Source: Stenotrophomonas sp. 24(2023) | GTDB lineage: Bacteria; Pseudomonadota; Gammaproteobacteria; Xanthomonadales; Xanthomonadaceae | Assembly (NCBI RefSeq): GCF_030913365.1 | Contig: NZ_CP133160.1 | Span: forward strand, 4,006,001 to 4,070,000 | Reading direction: 5' to 3' | Length of the DNA stretch: 64,000 nt | In this document: piece by piece, positions 1-9,383 of the stretch | Position numbering within the stretch: the first letter of the stretch is position 1 | How the letters are laid out: each line of letters begins with the position of its first letter | The notes under the pieces: generated by a model | Databases searched by the model: none | Told to the model about the DNA's origin: nothing | What the model saw: the letters and a program-made list of their open reading frames with translations, nothing else | Translations under genes and position numbers: made by a program

Positions 1-1315
1 GGGCGCGGTCGCGCGGCCCCAGGCCGGCGGTGTCGATCAGGACCAGCTTGTAGTCCTTCAGGCGTTCCAGCAGCTGGCCCAGGTCGCTGCCGCTGCCGGC
101 TTCGTGCACCGCAATGCCGAGCTGGCGGCCATAGCCGTACAGCTGTTCGCGGGCGCCGATGCGCAGGGTATCGGTGGTGACCAGGGCGACGTCGCGGGCG
201 GCGTGCTTTTCGGCAAAGCGCGAGGCCAGCTTGGCGATGGTGGTGGTCTTGCCGGCGCCGGTCGGGCCGACCAGGGCGATCACCCCGCCTTCCTCCAGCG
301 GATCGGCCGGGGCGATCGGCAGCTTGCGCGAGAGCAGGCCCAGCATCAGCCCGCGGCTGCGGTGGGCTTCGGTCTCCAGCGGGATCTGCATGGCCACGTC
401 GCGGGCGATGCCGGCGTCGAACCCGTATTCGTCCATCAGGTCCAGTGCGGCCGCACGGACCGGGCTGCCACGCAGGCGTTCGTCGGTGAAGCGGTTCATC
501 TCACGCTCGATGACATGGCGCATGCCGGCCACCTCCTGGCGCAGCTGGCGGATTTCTTCTTCGTCGCGGGCCACCAGGGTCAGCGTCGGCGGGGCGACGA
601 CCGTGGGGGCGGTGACCGCCGCTTCGGTGCCGGCCGCCACGGCGGGCGCGATGTCCTGTCCGGGCGCAGGCGCGGCGGCCACGGCGAAAGAGGGCAGCGG
701 CAGCGGCGGCGGCAGGGACGCGGCCGTGGCGACGGCAGCGGTCGCGGCCTCATCCAGCGGCGGGTCGATGATGAAGCGGGCGCGGTTGGGGGCCGGCACC
801 GGTTCACTGGCTGCCGCCGGTTCGGCGGCCTGCCCGGCCGCGCTGTCGGCGGCAGCGAACGGGGTGAAGATCTGTTCCGGCAGTGCCGGTTCATTGACGC
901 TGGCCCGTGCCAAGGTTTCGGCGAAGCCGCTGCTGCCGCGGGTCGGCACGATTTCGTCGGCACTGTCCAGAGTGCGGCCGGTGGCACCTACGGCGGCGCG
1001 GGCCAGGGCGGCCACGGCCGAGGTGGTGGCGGCCACCGGGTCCGGGGCCAGGGCAGCGGTCTTGCGGCGGGTGACGGCCGCGATCATCGCATCGGCGGCG
1101 CTGCGCGGCTTGGCCGGCCTGGGCGGGGCCACATCGCGGCGCGAGGCTTCCAGCGCTCGCTGCACGGCGCTCTCGTCATAGTTGGCTGCAGCGACGATTT
1201 CGATGCCTTCCTCGATCCGGCGGTTGGACAGGATCACCGCATCGGGTCCATGTTCCTTGCGCACCAGGTTCATGGCCGAGCGCATGTCGGCGGCAACGAA
1301 TCGTTTGATTTTCAT
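1..1315 (-). CDS. flhF: Flagellar biosynthesis GTPase FlhF (C-terminus outside window)
   Basis: SRP-type GTPase that sets polar flagellum position and number. The ATG at 1315 opens a frame beginning MKIKRF and runs off the left edge after about 438 residues. A low-complexity Ala/Pro-rich middle is followed by the G domain: Walker A GPTGAGKTTT near residue 347, then DTLRIGA and DTAGLGPRD, all typical of the FlhF/FtsY/Ffh family. The last part of the G domain is missing only because of the window edge. It is downstream of flhA on the same strand, 145 bp away, in the usual flhB-flhA-flhF order. FleN/FlhG and FliA would be expected further left (family knowledge, not seen). Confidence 0.95.
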   Translation of the reverse strand, partial: MKIKRFVAADMRSAMNLVRKEHGPDAVILSNRRIEEGIEIVAAANYDESAVQRALEASRRDVAPPRPAKPRSAADAMIAAVTRRKTAALAPDPVAATTSAVAALARAAVGATGRTLDSADEIVPTRGSSGFAETLARASVNEPALPEQIFTPFAAADSAAGQAAEPAAASEPVPAPNRARFIIDPPLDEAATAAVATAASLPPPLPLPSFAVAAAPAPGQDIAPAVAAGTEAAVTAPTVVAPPTLTLVARDEEEIRQLRQEVAGMRHVIEREMNRFTDERLRGSPVRAAALDLMDEYGFDAGIARDVAMQIPLETEAHRSRGLMLGLLSRKLPIAPADPLEEGGVIALVGPTGAGKTTTIAKLASRFAEKHAARDVALVTTDTLRIGAREQLYGYGRQLGIAVHEAGSGSDLGQLLERLKDYKLVLIDTAGLGPRDRA

Positions 1316-1460
1316 GCTGTGGTCACGGGACGAAGTCGGCGGAGTGGGAGCGGGAGAACGCGGGTGGTCGGTGGTCTGCACGGTTCGGGTTCCCCTCGGT
1401 GTCGGTGTGCTGCGGTGTAGTGAAAATGGTGTCTGTTTTCTGGCGCGTCGGAGGGGCGGC

Positions 1461-3563
1461 TCAGCTGATCGTGCCGACCAGCTTCAGGCGCTTGTCCTCC
1501 GGCACCTCGCTGTAGGCCAGCACCGACAGCGACGGAACGCTGTGGCGGACCAGCCGTGCCAGCGCGGCACGCACCGGGCCTGGTACCAGCACGACCGCCG
1601 GCTCGTTGCGGGCTTCCTGCTTGCTGACACAGTCGGCAAGGCTCTGGTGCAGCCGTTCGGCGAGACCGGGTTCCAGCGCGGCGCCGTTGCCCTGGGTGGA
1701 CTCCTGCAAGACGCGTTCCAGTTGCGGGTTGAGGGTGAACACCGGCAGCTCCGGCGACATGCCGGCGATTTCCTGCACGATGAAGCGGCCCAGCGAATTG
1801 CGCACGGCGGCGGTGAGGGTGGCCGCGTCCTGCGCATGCGGGGCGTGCTCGACCAGCGATTCGGCGATGCGGCGCAGCTGGCGGATCGGAATGCGCTCGA
1901 TCAGCAGGTTCTGCAGCACGCGCACCACGGTGGACAGCGGCAATGCCTTCGGCGTCAGGTCTTCGACCAGCTTCGGCGCGCTCTTGGCCAGGGTGGCCAG
2001 CAGCTGCTGGGCTTCTTCGTGGCCGAGCAGCTCCGGGGCATGCTCGCGGATCAGGTGCGAGAGGTGGGTGGCGACCACGGTGGCCGGATCGACCACGGTG
2101 TAGCCCATCGATTCGGCCTGTGCCCGCTGGTGGGGCTGGATCCAGGTGGCATCCAGGCCGAAGGCGGGATCCTTGCCGGCAATGCCGTCCAGCGGGCCCA
2201 GCGCGCTGCCCGGGTCCAGCGCCAGTTCGCGGTCGGGATGGATGTCGGCGGTGGCCACCGGCACGCCATGGATCAGTACCCGGTAGCCGGTGGCCGGCAG
2301 TTCCAGGTTGTCGCGGATGTGCACGGAAGGAATCAGGAAGCCGATGTCCTGGGTCAGCTTGCGGCGCACGCCCTTGATCCGGGCCATCAGTTCGCCGCCC
2401 TGCTTGGCATCCACCAGCGGGATCAGCCGGTAGCCCACTTCCAGGCCGAGCGGATCGACCGGGCGCAGTTCGTCCCAGCTCAGTTCGGCCGTCGGTGCCG
2501 GCGAGGCCGGGCGGCCCATAGCGTCCAGCGCGATGCCGTCCGGGCCGATCGGCTCCGGCTTGGCCGGGGCCTGTTCCTTCTTCCACAGCTTCCAGGCGAT
2601 GAAGCCCAGGATCGATGCCAGCGTCAGGAAAGCGACGTTGGGCATGCCCGGCACCAGGCCGACCAGCCCGATGATGCCGGCGGCGATGGCCAGGGCGCGG
2701 TACTGGCCGAACACCTGGCCGATCATGGCCTGGCTCATGTCCTGGGCCCGCGAGGCGCGGGTGACCAGCATGGCCACCGCGCTGGACACCAGCAGGGCCG
2801 GCAGCTGCGCGACCAGGCCGTCACCGATGGACAGCAGCGTGTAGGTGGCCGCGGCATCGCCGAAGGGCATGCCGTGCTGGGCCATGCCCACGGCCAGGCC
2901 ACCGATCATGTTGATGAACAGGATGAGGATGCCGGCGATGGCATCGCCACGGATGAACTTGCTGGCACCGTCCATCGCACCGTAGAAGTCGGCTTCCTCG
3001 CGGACTTCCTCGCGGCGCAGCTTGGCTTCCTCGCGCGTCAGCAAACCGGCGTTGAGGTCGGCGTCGATGGCCATCTGCTTGCCGGGCATGGCGTCGAGGA
3101 TGAAGCGCGCGGTCACTTCGGACACGCGGCCGGCGCCTTTGGTGATGACCACGAAATTGATGATGGTCAGGATCGCGAAGACCACGATGCCGACCGCGTA
3201 GTTGCCACCGATGACGAATTCACCGAAGGCGGCGATCACCTTGCCCGCCGCCTCGTGGCCGTTCTGGCCGTTGAGCAGGATCACGCGGGTGGAGGCCACG
3301 TTCAGCGCCAGCCGCAGCATGGTGGTGATCAGCAGCACGATCGGGAAGATGGTGAAGTCCAGCGGGCGCTTCACGTAGACCACCGCCAGCAGCACCATCA
3401 GCGAGATGGCGATGTTGAAGGTGAACAGCGCATCGAGCACCGGCGGGGCCAGCGGCACCACCACCATGGCCAGCAGGGCCAGCACGATCAGGGGCGCACC
3501 CACGCCGCTGCGGATCATGTCCAGGATGCGGCGGGCATTGAAGCCCTGGATCTGCGCGCTCAC
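1461..3563 (-). CDS. flhA: Flagellar export gate protein FlhA
   Basis: Large subunit of the flagellar type III export gate; its cytoplasmic ring binds chaperone-substrate complexes. It has 700 residues, close to the usual length. The N-terminal ~300 residues carry about eight hydrophobic segments with the FHIPEP-family loop (DADLNAGLLTREEAKLRR, then DFYGAMDGASKF). The rest is the soluble docking domain. The start is GTG at 3563, overlapping the TGA of flhB in a GTGA junction, so the two genes are probably translationally coupled. Confidence 0.97.
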   Translation of the reverse strand: MSAQIQGFNARRILDMIRSGVGAPLIVLALLAMVVVPLAPPVLDALFTFNIAISLMVLLAVVYVKRPLDFTIFPIVLLITTMLRLALNVASTRVILLNGQNGHEAAGKVIAAFGEFVIGGNYAVGIVVFAILTIINFVVITKGAGRVSEVTARFILDAMPGKQMAIDADLNAGLLTREEAKLRREEVREEADFYGAMDGASKFIRGDAIAGILILFINMIGGLAVGMAQHGMPFGDAAATYTLLSIGDGLVAQLPALLVSSAVAMLVTRASRAQDMSQAMIGQVFGQYRALAIAAGIIGLVGLVPGMPNVAFLTLASILGFIAWKLWKKEQAPAKPEPIGPDGIALDAMGRPASPAPTAELSWDELRPVDPLGLEVGYRLIPLVDAKQGGELMARIKGVRRKLTQDIGFLIPSVHIRDNLELPATGYRVLIHGVPVATADIHPDRELALDPGSALGPLDGIAGKDPAFGLDATWIQPHQRAQAESMGYTVVDPATVVATHLSHLIREHAPELLGHEEAQQLLATLAKSAPKLVEDLTPKALPLSTVVRVLQNLLIERIPIRQLRRIAESLVEHAPHAQDAATLTAAVRNSLGRFIVQEIAGMSPELPVFTLNPQLERVLQESTQGNGAALEPGLAERLHQSLADCVSKQEARNEPAVVLVPGPVRAALARLVRHSVPSLSVLAYSEVPEDKRLKLVGTIS

Positions 3564-4690
3564 GGCTGGCCTCCATTGGCGAATTCATCCACGTCCACGC
3601 GCGGCGGCGCCGGCATCGGGCCGGTGCGCCAGGCGCGCAGCTGGTAGACGTAGGACAGGACCTGGGCGACGGCTGAATACAGTCTCACGGGGATTTCCTT
3701 GCCGAGTTGCCCTTCCCGATACAAGGCGCGTGCCAAAGGCGGGGCCGAGACGATGGCCACCTTGTTGCCGTCGGCCACTTCACGGATGCGCAGGGCCAGT
3801 TCGTCCACGCCCAGGGCGACCACGGTGGGGGCGCCCATGCGGCCGCCTTCGTATTTCAGGGCCACGGCGTAGTGGGTCGGATTGGCGATCACCACATCGG
3901 CGGTGGGCACCGCTTCCATCATCCGGCGGTTGGCCAGCTGCTGCTGCATCTGCCGGATGCGGCCTTTCACTTCCGGGCTGCCTTCGCTTTCCTTCAGTTC
4001 CCGGCGCAGCTGCTCGCGGGTCATCTTCAGCTTGCGCATCCAGTTCCAGCGCTGGTAGGGGGCATCGATGGCGGCCAGCACCAGCATGGCCACGGCCGTG
4101 GCCAGCAGCAGTTTCAGGGTGAACCCCAGGCCGTGGCCGATGGCGCTTTCCAACGGCTGGTGCAGCAGCCCGCGCAGGGTATCCATGCTGGTCCATACGG
4201 CCAGGCCGGCGGCCGTGCCGACGAAGGCCACGCGCAGCAGCGACTTGATGAACTCGGCGATGGCTTCCGGGCCATACAGGCGCTTGAGCCCGGACAGCGG
4301 GTTGAGACGCTTGAAATCGGGGGTCATCGCCTTGGCCGACCAGCGCAGGCCGCCCATCACCAGCGGCGAAAGGAAGCTGGCCAGCAGGCAGACGATCACC
4401 AGCGGGGCCATGGCCAGCAGCAGGCGCAGCAGCAGGTCGCCGAAATGGCCGACCATTTCCTGGGGGTGCTGGCGCAGGGCCAGGTCCGGGCGCAGGGCCT
4501 GCTTCATCCAGGCCACCGCGCCGGCGGCGATCGGGCCGCTGACCGCCATCACCGCCAGCACGCCGGCCCCGAACACCGCCGCGGTGGCCAGTTCGCGCGA
4601 ACGCGGCAGGTTGCCCTGCTCGCGGGCTTCGCGGAGTCGTTTTTCTGTCGGTTGTTCGGTTTTTTCGCCGGCGTCTTCGTTCTCGGACAT
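3560..4690 (-). CDS. flhB: Flagellar export switch protein FlhB
   Basis: Inner-membrane export-gate component whose autocleavage switches specificity from rod/hook to filament substrates. It has four hydrophobic segments followed by a cytoplasmic domain with the self-cleavage motif NPTH near residue 271. I start at ATG 4690 (MSENEDAGEKTEQPTEKR, the conserved family N-terminus). A GTG three codons upstream (4699) is possible but adds a non-conserved MPV. No strong Shine-Dalgarno is visible. A sigma-54-like box lies just upstream at 4724-4739. The 3' end overlaps flhA by 4 nt. Confidence 0.95.
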   Translation of the reverse strand: MSENEDAGEKTEQPTEKRLREAREQGNLPRSRELATAAVFGAGVLAVMAVSGPIAAGAVAWMKQALRPDLALRQHPQEMVGHFGDLLLRLLLAMAPLVIVCLLASFLSPLVMGGLRWSAKAMTPDFKRLNPLSGLKRLYGPEAIAEFIKSLLRVAFVGTAAGLAVWTSMDTLRGLLHQPLESAIGHGLGFTLKLLLATAVAMLVLAAIDAPYQRWNWMRKLKMTREQLRRELKESEGSPEVKGRIRQMQQQLANRRMMEAVPTADVVIANPTHYAVALKYEGGRMGAPTVVALGVDELALRIREVADGNKVAIVSAPPLARALYREGQLGKEIPVRLYSAVAQVLSYVYQLRAWRTGPMPAPPRVDVDEFANGGQP

Positions 4691-4723
4691 CACAGGCACT
4701 GCGGCTGGGGTTGCCGGGGTGCG

Positions 4724-4739
4724 TGCAAGAACCGTTCCG
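4724..4739 (-). promoter_or_regulatory. Putative sigma-54 promoter of flhB
   Basis: On the minus strand this reads CGGAACGGTTCTTGCA, against the consensus TGGCACGN4TTGCA. The GG and GC dinucleotides have the required spacing, and GGAAC replaces GGCAC. The predicted start site is about 20 nt before the flhB ATG. It is weaker than the other flagellar sigma-54 boxes in this window and directly abuts the repeat at 4748-4769. Confidence 0.5.
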
Positions 4740-4747
4740 CCCGGCCT

Positions 4748-4769
4748 GCCGGGCCTGGCCCGGTGCTAC
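4748..4769 (-). repeat. SMAG-type GTAG palindrome holding the stop codon of the hydrolase gene
   Basis: Minus-strand GTAG followed by the palindrome CACCGGGCCAGGCCCGGC. The TAG of GTAG (4768-4766) is the stop codon of the upstream hydrolase gene. It matches the GTAG-headed short palindromes known as SMAG elements in S. maltophilia. Confidence 0.8.
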
Positions 4770-7009
4770 GGGGACGGGGCGGTCCGCAGGGGAACCGTCA
4801 CCACGCTGTCGCTGTGCCACTCCACCTGCAGGGGAGCCCCCGCATCGGCCACGGTCTCGTCACTGACATCGCGCCCGGTGCCGTGGTTCACCTGGTGCAT
4901 GGCGTCCTTCAGCACATCCACCTTGACCAGCAGGCGGCTGCCGGCGGCCAGGCGGCGGGCCACCATGCGCGTCCGGTCGAAGGGCAGGTGGGTCCATTGC
5001 GCAGGCTGCAGCAGCTGGCGCTTGGCCGGGTCGCGCACGTGGCTGGCCCGGCCCATGAAATAGGACAGCTGCATGCGGCGGCCGTCGGCCATCAGCTCGT
5101 ACAGGGTGACGGTGAAGTCCAGGTCACGCTTGTTGATGCGGACCTTCAGATCGCCGGAGAAGCTGCCCACCAGGTCCATCGGTGTGCTGAACGGTTCGGA
5201 GGCGAAGGACAGCGCGGTGTCCGCCGTGTCCTTCGCGGCGACGATGGGGAACGGGTAGTAGCCATGCCGCATTTCGTTGCGGTCGGCCAGGTCCACGGTC
5301 TGCCGCAGCTGGCCTGGCGGGGGCGCCTGTTCCTGCAGGTGGTGGTAGCCATCGGCCGATGCCCGTGCCGCCGAGAGATGGAAGCGGCGGTAGCTGCCCG
5401 CCGCAGCCTGCAACGACGGTGCGTGGCCCCAGCGGTCGGCACCCATCAACTGGTAATTGACCCGGTCGGGCACCAGCGCCGGGCGTGGCGCACCACGCAG
5501 CACATGGTCCAGCCACTGGAACGTCAGTGCCGGGGTGTCGAACTGCGCCACCGGGTCCAGTGCATAGCCGCGCAGCTGCATGGGCTTGAGTGCCGACTGC
5601 GCGCCGCTGTGGTCGTAGGGCCCGATCAGCAGGGTGTGGTCGGCATCGGGCCGGTGCCGCAGGTGCTCCCTGACGTACTGCAGGGCCGAGATCTGGCCAT
5701 CATCGTAGTAGCCGGTGATGGTCAGCACGGGAATGCGGATGTCGGCGAACTGCTCGCCATACGGGACCATCGCCTGCCAATAGGCATCGTAGGACGGGTG
5801 GGCAAGCCAGCGCTGCAGCCAGGGATTGGGCGTGCCATCGATCTGGTCGATCTGCCGGTAGGAACGGCCGGAGGTGTACCAGCGCCGGCCCAGCTGCGAC
5901 CAGCGCGCGCGCTGGGCATAGGTCGCCGTGTCCAGCATCGGGCCGTTGGTCACGTAGAACGCCCAGCCGTAGTTGGCGCTGAGAAACACGTTGTTCTCCA
6001 TCGGCACGCCCTGGCCGGGGATGGCGGCGACATAGGGCACGATGGTCTTCAAGGCTGGGTGGTGGTGGCGTGCCGCCGCCCATGCGGTGAAACCCTCGTA
6101 GCTGCCGCCGTACATGGCCACCCGGCCATCGTTCCAGGCCTGGCGGCTGACCCAGTCGATGGCCGCGTTTGCATCCTCGCCGTCGTGCTCGTACGGGGCG
6201 ATCGTGCCGGTGCCCTGGCCCTTGCCGCGTGCATCGACGACGATGCCGGCATAGCCATGGGCGGCGGCCAGCAGCATCTTCAGCCGGTTCTTTGGCGGGT
6301 CGGTGTAGATGGTGAACAGCATGGCCGCCGGCAGGGGGGCGGTGGCGGCGCGTGGCCGCGCCAGTTGTGCCGACAGCACCACGCCTTCGGCCGCAGGAAT
6401 GCGCAGCGTGTCATCGATCACGAAGCGGCGCTGTTCTTCGGCGGCCAGCAGGGCCGGGGCCAGTGCCGCCGCCCGCGACTGCGCCCGCAGCACCGCCTGC
6501 AACTGGACCAGCTCCAGGGCTGCGGCGTCCGGCAGGGTTGCAGCATCGGCCTGCGCAGCCAGTGCCTGCGCCAGTTGCGCACGTACTGTCGCCGGGTCCA
6601 CGCTCAATGCGGCATCGGCCTGCACCGCTGCCACGTCATCCAGCCCGTTGAAGGCTGCATGGAAGGCGCGGGTGTAGGCGGTGGCATCCGCATCGCCGGC
6701 CGTGGCCAGCAGCAGCATCGGTACCCAGCGCTGCGCGGCCGCCGTATCGTTGGCGGCGAGCAGCGCCGTGCGTACCCCCTGGATGGTGGCCTGCGCCTGG
6801 GCATAGCGACCTGTCGCCAACAGCGCGTGGCTGCGCTGCGCATCGGTCAGCGCGGGCGATTGCAGCAGTTCGCTGCCGAGGCGTTGCAGCGCGCCATCGA
6901 CCTGCGCCGGGGACGCATCGGCCGGCAAGGACCAGGACAGATCACCTGCGGCAGCGGGGCCACAGGCCAGGGCCAGCAGCAGGCCGGCAAAGGTGATGCG
7001 TAGAGCCAC
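4766..7009 (-). CDS. Secreted CocE/NonD-family alpha/beta hydrolase
   Basis: Predicted 747-residue exported hydrolase of the X-Pro dipeptidyl-peptidase S15/CocE-NonD superfamily; the substrate is unknown. Residues 1-21 form a signal peptide ending AAAG. An Ala-rich region of about 190 residues is followed by the hydrolase fold: VVDARGKGQGTG at 257-268 and the nucleophile motif GGSYEGF with Ser303. Likely acid and His residues lie near YYDDGQ and GPYDHSG. The C-terminal ~230 residues resemble the PepX_C jelly-roll. The GTG start at 7009 is chosen because AAGGA lies about 9 nt upstream. It is not a flagellar gene, yet it separates flhB from fliR. The TAG stop is inside a SMAG repeat, and another repeat flanks the 5' side. 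Confidence 0.85.
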   Translation of the reverse strand: MALRITFAGLLLALACGPAAAGDLSWSLPADASPAQVDGALQRLGSELLQSPALTDAQRSHALLATGRYAQAQATIQGVRTALLAANDTAAAQRWVPMLLLATAGDADATAYTRAFHAAFNGLDDVAAVQADAALSVDPATVRAQLAQALAAQADAATLPDAAALELVQLQAVLRAQSRAAALAPALLAAEEQRRFVIDDTLRIPAAEGVVLSAQLARPRAATAPLPAAMLFTIYTDPPKNRLKMLLAAAHGYAGIVVDARGKGQGTGTIAPYEHDGEDANAAIDWVSRQAWNDGRVAMYGGSYEGFTAWAAARHHHPALKTIVPYVAAIPGQGVPMENNVFLSANYGWAFYVTNGPMLDTATYAQRARWSQLGRRWYTSGRSYRQIDQIDGTPNPWLQRWLAHPSYDAYWQAMVPYGEQFADIRIPVLTITGYYDDGQISALQYVREHLRHRPDADHTLLIGPYDHSGAQSALKPMQLRGYALDPVAQFDTPALTFQWLDHVLRGAPRPALVPDRVNYQLMGADRWGHAPSLQAAAGSYRRFHLSAARASADGYHHLQEQAPPPGQLRQTVDLADRNEMRHGYYPFPIVAAKDTADTALSFASEPFSTPMDLVGSFSGDLKVRINKRDLDFTVTLYELMADGRRMQLSYFMGRASHVRDPAKRQLLQPAQWTHLPFDRTRMVARRLAAGSRLLVKVDVLKDAMHQVNHGTGRDVSDETVADAGAPLQVEWHSDSVVTVPLRTAPSP

Positions 7010-7058
7010 AGGATCTTCCTTGGGTAACGGGCGCGCGGCCCATCATACGGCGCCCTGC

Positions 7059-7080
7059 GCCGGGCGCGGCCCGGCACTAC
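7059..7080 (-). repeat. SMAG-type GTAG palindrome holding the stop codon of the MHYT gene
   Basis: Minus-strand GTAG then TGCCGGGCCGCGCCCGGC. The TAG at 7079-7077 is the stop codon of the MHYT-GGDEF-EAL gene. Together with the repeat at 4748-4769 it brackets the hydrolase gene. Confidence 0.8.
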
Positions 7081-9212
7081 CCGGGCGGCGGCGGCTCGGT
7101 GCGCTTGCCCACGGCCAGTTCCACCCGGGGCCGCGGCAGGTCGTGCAGCTGCATGAACCGGGTGGCATCCACCGGGCGGCCCAGCAGATAGCCCTGCAGG
7201 TAGTCACAGCCCAGCCGTTCCAGGTAGGCGCGCTGGGCGGCGGTTTCCACGCCCTCGGCGACGATGTCCATGTCCAGTGCATGGCCCAGGGCCACGATGG
7301 CCGACACGATCACCACGTCCTCGGCGCTGTGTTCCAGGTCGCGCACGAAGGCGTGGTCGATCTTGATTTCCGTGGCGGGCAGGCGCTTGAGGTACAGCAG
7401 GCTGGAATAACCGGTACCGAAATCGTCGATGGAAATGCCCACCCCCAGTCCCGACAGGGACTGCAGCAGGCGCAGGCTGGCATCGGTATCACGCATGACC
7501 GTGCTTTCGGTGATTTCCAGCACCAGCTGCCGGGGCGGCAACCGGTACCGTTCCAGCACCTCGCGCACATCGCGCAGCAGATGGGGCGAGCCGAACTGGA
7601 TCGGTGACAGGTTCACCGACACGCTCCAGCTGTCATGCCCGGCGTCGTGCCACTGGCGCAGCTGCCGGCAGGCCTGGTCCAGCGCCCAGCGGCCGATTTC
7701 GTTGATGGCGCCGCTGCGCTCGGCCAGGCGGATGAAGCGGTCCGGCGGAATCAGGCCATGGTCGGGGTGGCGCCAGCGGATCAGCGCTTCGGCACCGGCC
7801 ACCGCATGGCTGGCAACCCTGATCTTGGGCTGGTAATGCAGGAACAGCTGGTCGGTGCCGATGGCCCTGCGCAGGTCGGCCAGCAACCGGAACTGCTGTT
7901 CGGCGCTGTCGTTCATCCAGTCGGCGAACAGCACGAAGGCATTGCGGCCGGCTTCCTTGGCCTGGTACATGGCCGCATCGGCAAAGGCCATCAGCTGGCG
8001 TTCGCTGGCGGCATGGTCCGGACAGATGGCGATGCCGATGCTGGCGGTCACCTGCAGCTCGCTGTCGGCCAGCAGGGGGCCGCTGCCGATCGCCTGCAGG
8101 ATGCGGCGGGCCAGGGTGGGCAGATCCTCGTCGTGCTGGATGCGTACCACCAGCACGAATTCGTCGCCGCCCAGCCGTGCCAGCAGATCGTGCGGGCGCA
8201 GCAGCTGCCGCGTGCGCTCGGCCACGGCCACCAGCAGGGCGTCGCCGGCCTGGTGGCCATAGGCATCGTTGACCTGCTTGAAGCCATCCAGGTCCATGAA
8301 CATCACCGCGAAGCGGCTGCCGCCCTGTTCGGCCTCGGCCAGCGACTGCACGATGCGCCGCTGCAGCAGCAGGCGGTTGGGCAGCCGGGTGAGCGGGTCG
8401 TGCAGGGCCGCCTGGGTCAGTTCCTGCTGCGCATCGGTCAGTGAACTGCTCAACGTGGCGTTGCGCAGCCGCAGCAGCTGCGCCTCCACGCGCTGGTCCA
8501 GCCAGGACACCACCAGCACCACGGCCAGGATGGCCACGGTCAGCAGCATCACCAGGGCGGCCAGCCATTCACTGTGCAGCCCGCTTTCCCCGGCGGCGCC
8601 GCAGATGCTGCCTTCCGGGAACCGTGCCGCGGCCATGCCGGTGTAGTGCATGCCGACGATGGCCATGCCCAGCAGGCCGGCGGCGGCCAGCCGGTCGCTG
8701 ATGCGCGTGCGCTGCGCGCGCAGGCGGAAGGCCACGTACAGGGCGGTCCAGGAGGCGGCCACGGCGATCAGCAGCGACAGCGCCAGCCACCCGGGCTGGT
8801 AGTCGATGCCCGGCTGCATGCGCAGCGCGCCCATGCCCACGTAGTGCATGCCGGCAATGCCGGCGCCCATCAGCAGCGCGCCGCCGCCCAGCCGCGGGTG
8901 CGGCAGCGTCGGCTGGGATACCAGCCACAGCGCGAACACCGAAGAGGCGATGGCAGCGGCCAGCGACAGCAGGGTGATCGGCAGGTCGTAGCCCAGCGGT
9001 ATGGGCAGGGAGAAGGCCAGCATGCCGATGAAATGCATCGACCAGATGCCCAGGCCCATCGCGCAGCCACCGCCGATGCGCCAGAGCCAGGTCGCCCCGC
9101 GCCCCGGCGCGGTGGCCGTGCGCCCGGCCATCGCCAGGGCCGTGTAGGAGGCCAGGACGGCCACCAGAAGGGATGTCGCCACCAACCACGGGTTGTACGT
9201 GCCTTGCAGCAT
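7077..9212 (-). CDS. MHYT-GGDEF-EAL membrane cyclic-di-GMP enzyme
   Basis: 711-residue bifunctional c-di-GMP turnover protein. Residues 1-240 form a seven-helix MHYT sensor with three signature motifs: MHFIG 59-63, MHYVG 122-126 and MHYTG 188-192. These are thought to bind a metal and sense a diatomic gas (family knowledge). The GGDEF domain has an intact GGDEF at 348-352. The EAL domain has EAL at 475-477, DDFGTGYSS and AEGVET, so both activities could be retained. The ATG at 9212 has GGAGG about 8 nt upstream. It lies directly downstream of fliR on the same strand and may be read with it. A role in motility-biofilm switching is inferred from position. Confidence 0.92.
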   Translation of the reverse strand: MLQGTYNPWLVATSLLVAVLASYTALAMAGRTATAPGRGATWLWRIGGGCAMGLGIWSMHFIGMLAFSLPIPLGYDLPITLLSLAAAIASSVFALWLVSQPTLPHPRLGGGALLMGAGIAGMHYVGMGALRMQPGIDYQPGWLALSLLIAVAASWTALYVAFRLRAQRTRISDRLAAAGLLGMAIVGMHYTGMAAARFPEGSICGAAGESGLHSEWLAALVMLLTVAILAVVLVVSWLDQRVEAQLLRLRNATLSSSLTDAQQELTQAALHDPLTRLPNRLLLQRRIVQSLAEAEQGGSRFAVMFMDLDGFKQVNDAYGHQAGDALLVAVAERTRQLLRPHDLLARLGGDEFVLVVRIQHDEDLPTLARRILQAIGSGPLLADSELQVTASIGIAICPDHAASERQLMAFADAAMYQAKEAGRNAFVLFADWMNDSAEQQFRLLADLRRAIGTDQLFLHYQPKIRVASHAVAGAEALIRWRHPDHGLIPPDRFIRLAERSGAINEIGRWALDQACRQLRQWHDAGHDSWSVSVNLSPIQFGSPHLLRDVREVLERYRLPPRQLVLEITESTVMRDTDASLRLLQSLSGLGVGISIDDFGTGYSSLLYLKRLPATEIKIDHAFVRDLEHSAEDVVIVSAIVALGHALDMDIVAEGVETAAQRAYLERLGCDYLQGYLLGRPVDATRFMQLHDLPRPRVELAVGKRTEPPPPG

Positions 9213-9383
9213 TCGCCAGCCTCCAGACCTGCCTGTCTGTTACGCGGAAAACCACGTCGGGGCATGCGTTGACCAGCAGCCGTCCCCAGCTGCCGCAGCA
9301 CGGCGCCCCCCCAAGGACGCCATGGACCTGAATCTACCGCGCCCCCCTGGGGGGACGGCAAGCGGCAAGATGTGATGATCGCG

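Noticed and set aside
1182..3647. Long open frame on the plus strand (about 820 codons) opposite flhA
   Set aside because: It is the antisense of flhA in GC-rich DNA; composition is His/Gln/Arg-heavy with no domain, and flhA is clearly the real gene.
3707..7003. Open frame of over 1000 codons on the plus strand across flhB and the hydrolase
   Set aside because: Mirror of two well-supported minus-strand genes; no ribosome site, no recognisable protein.
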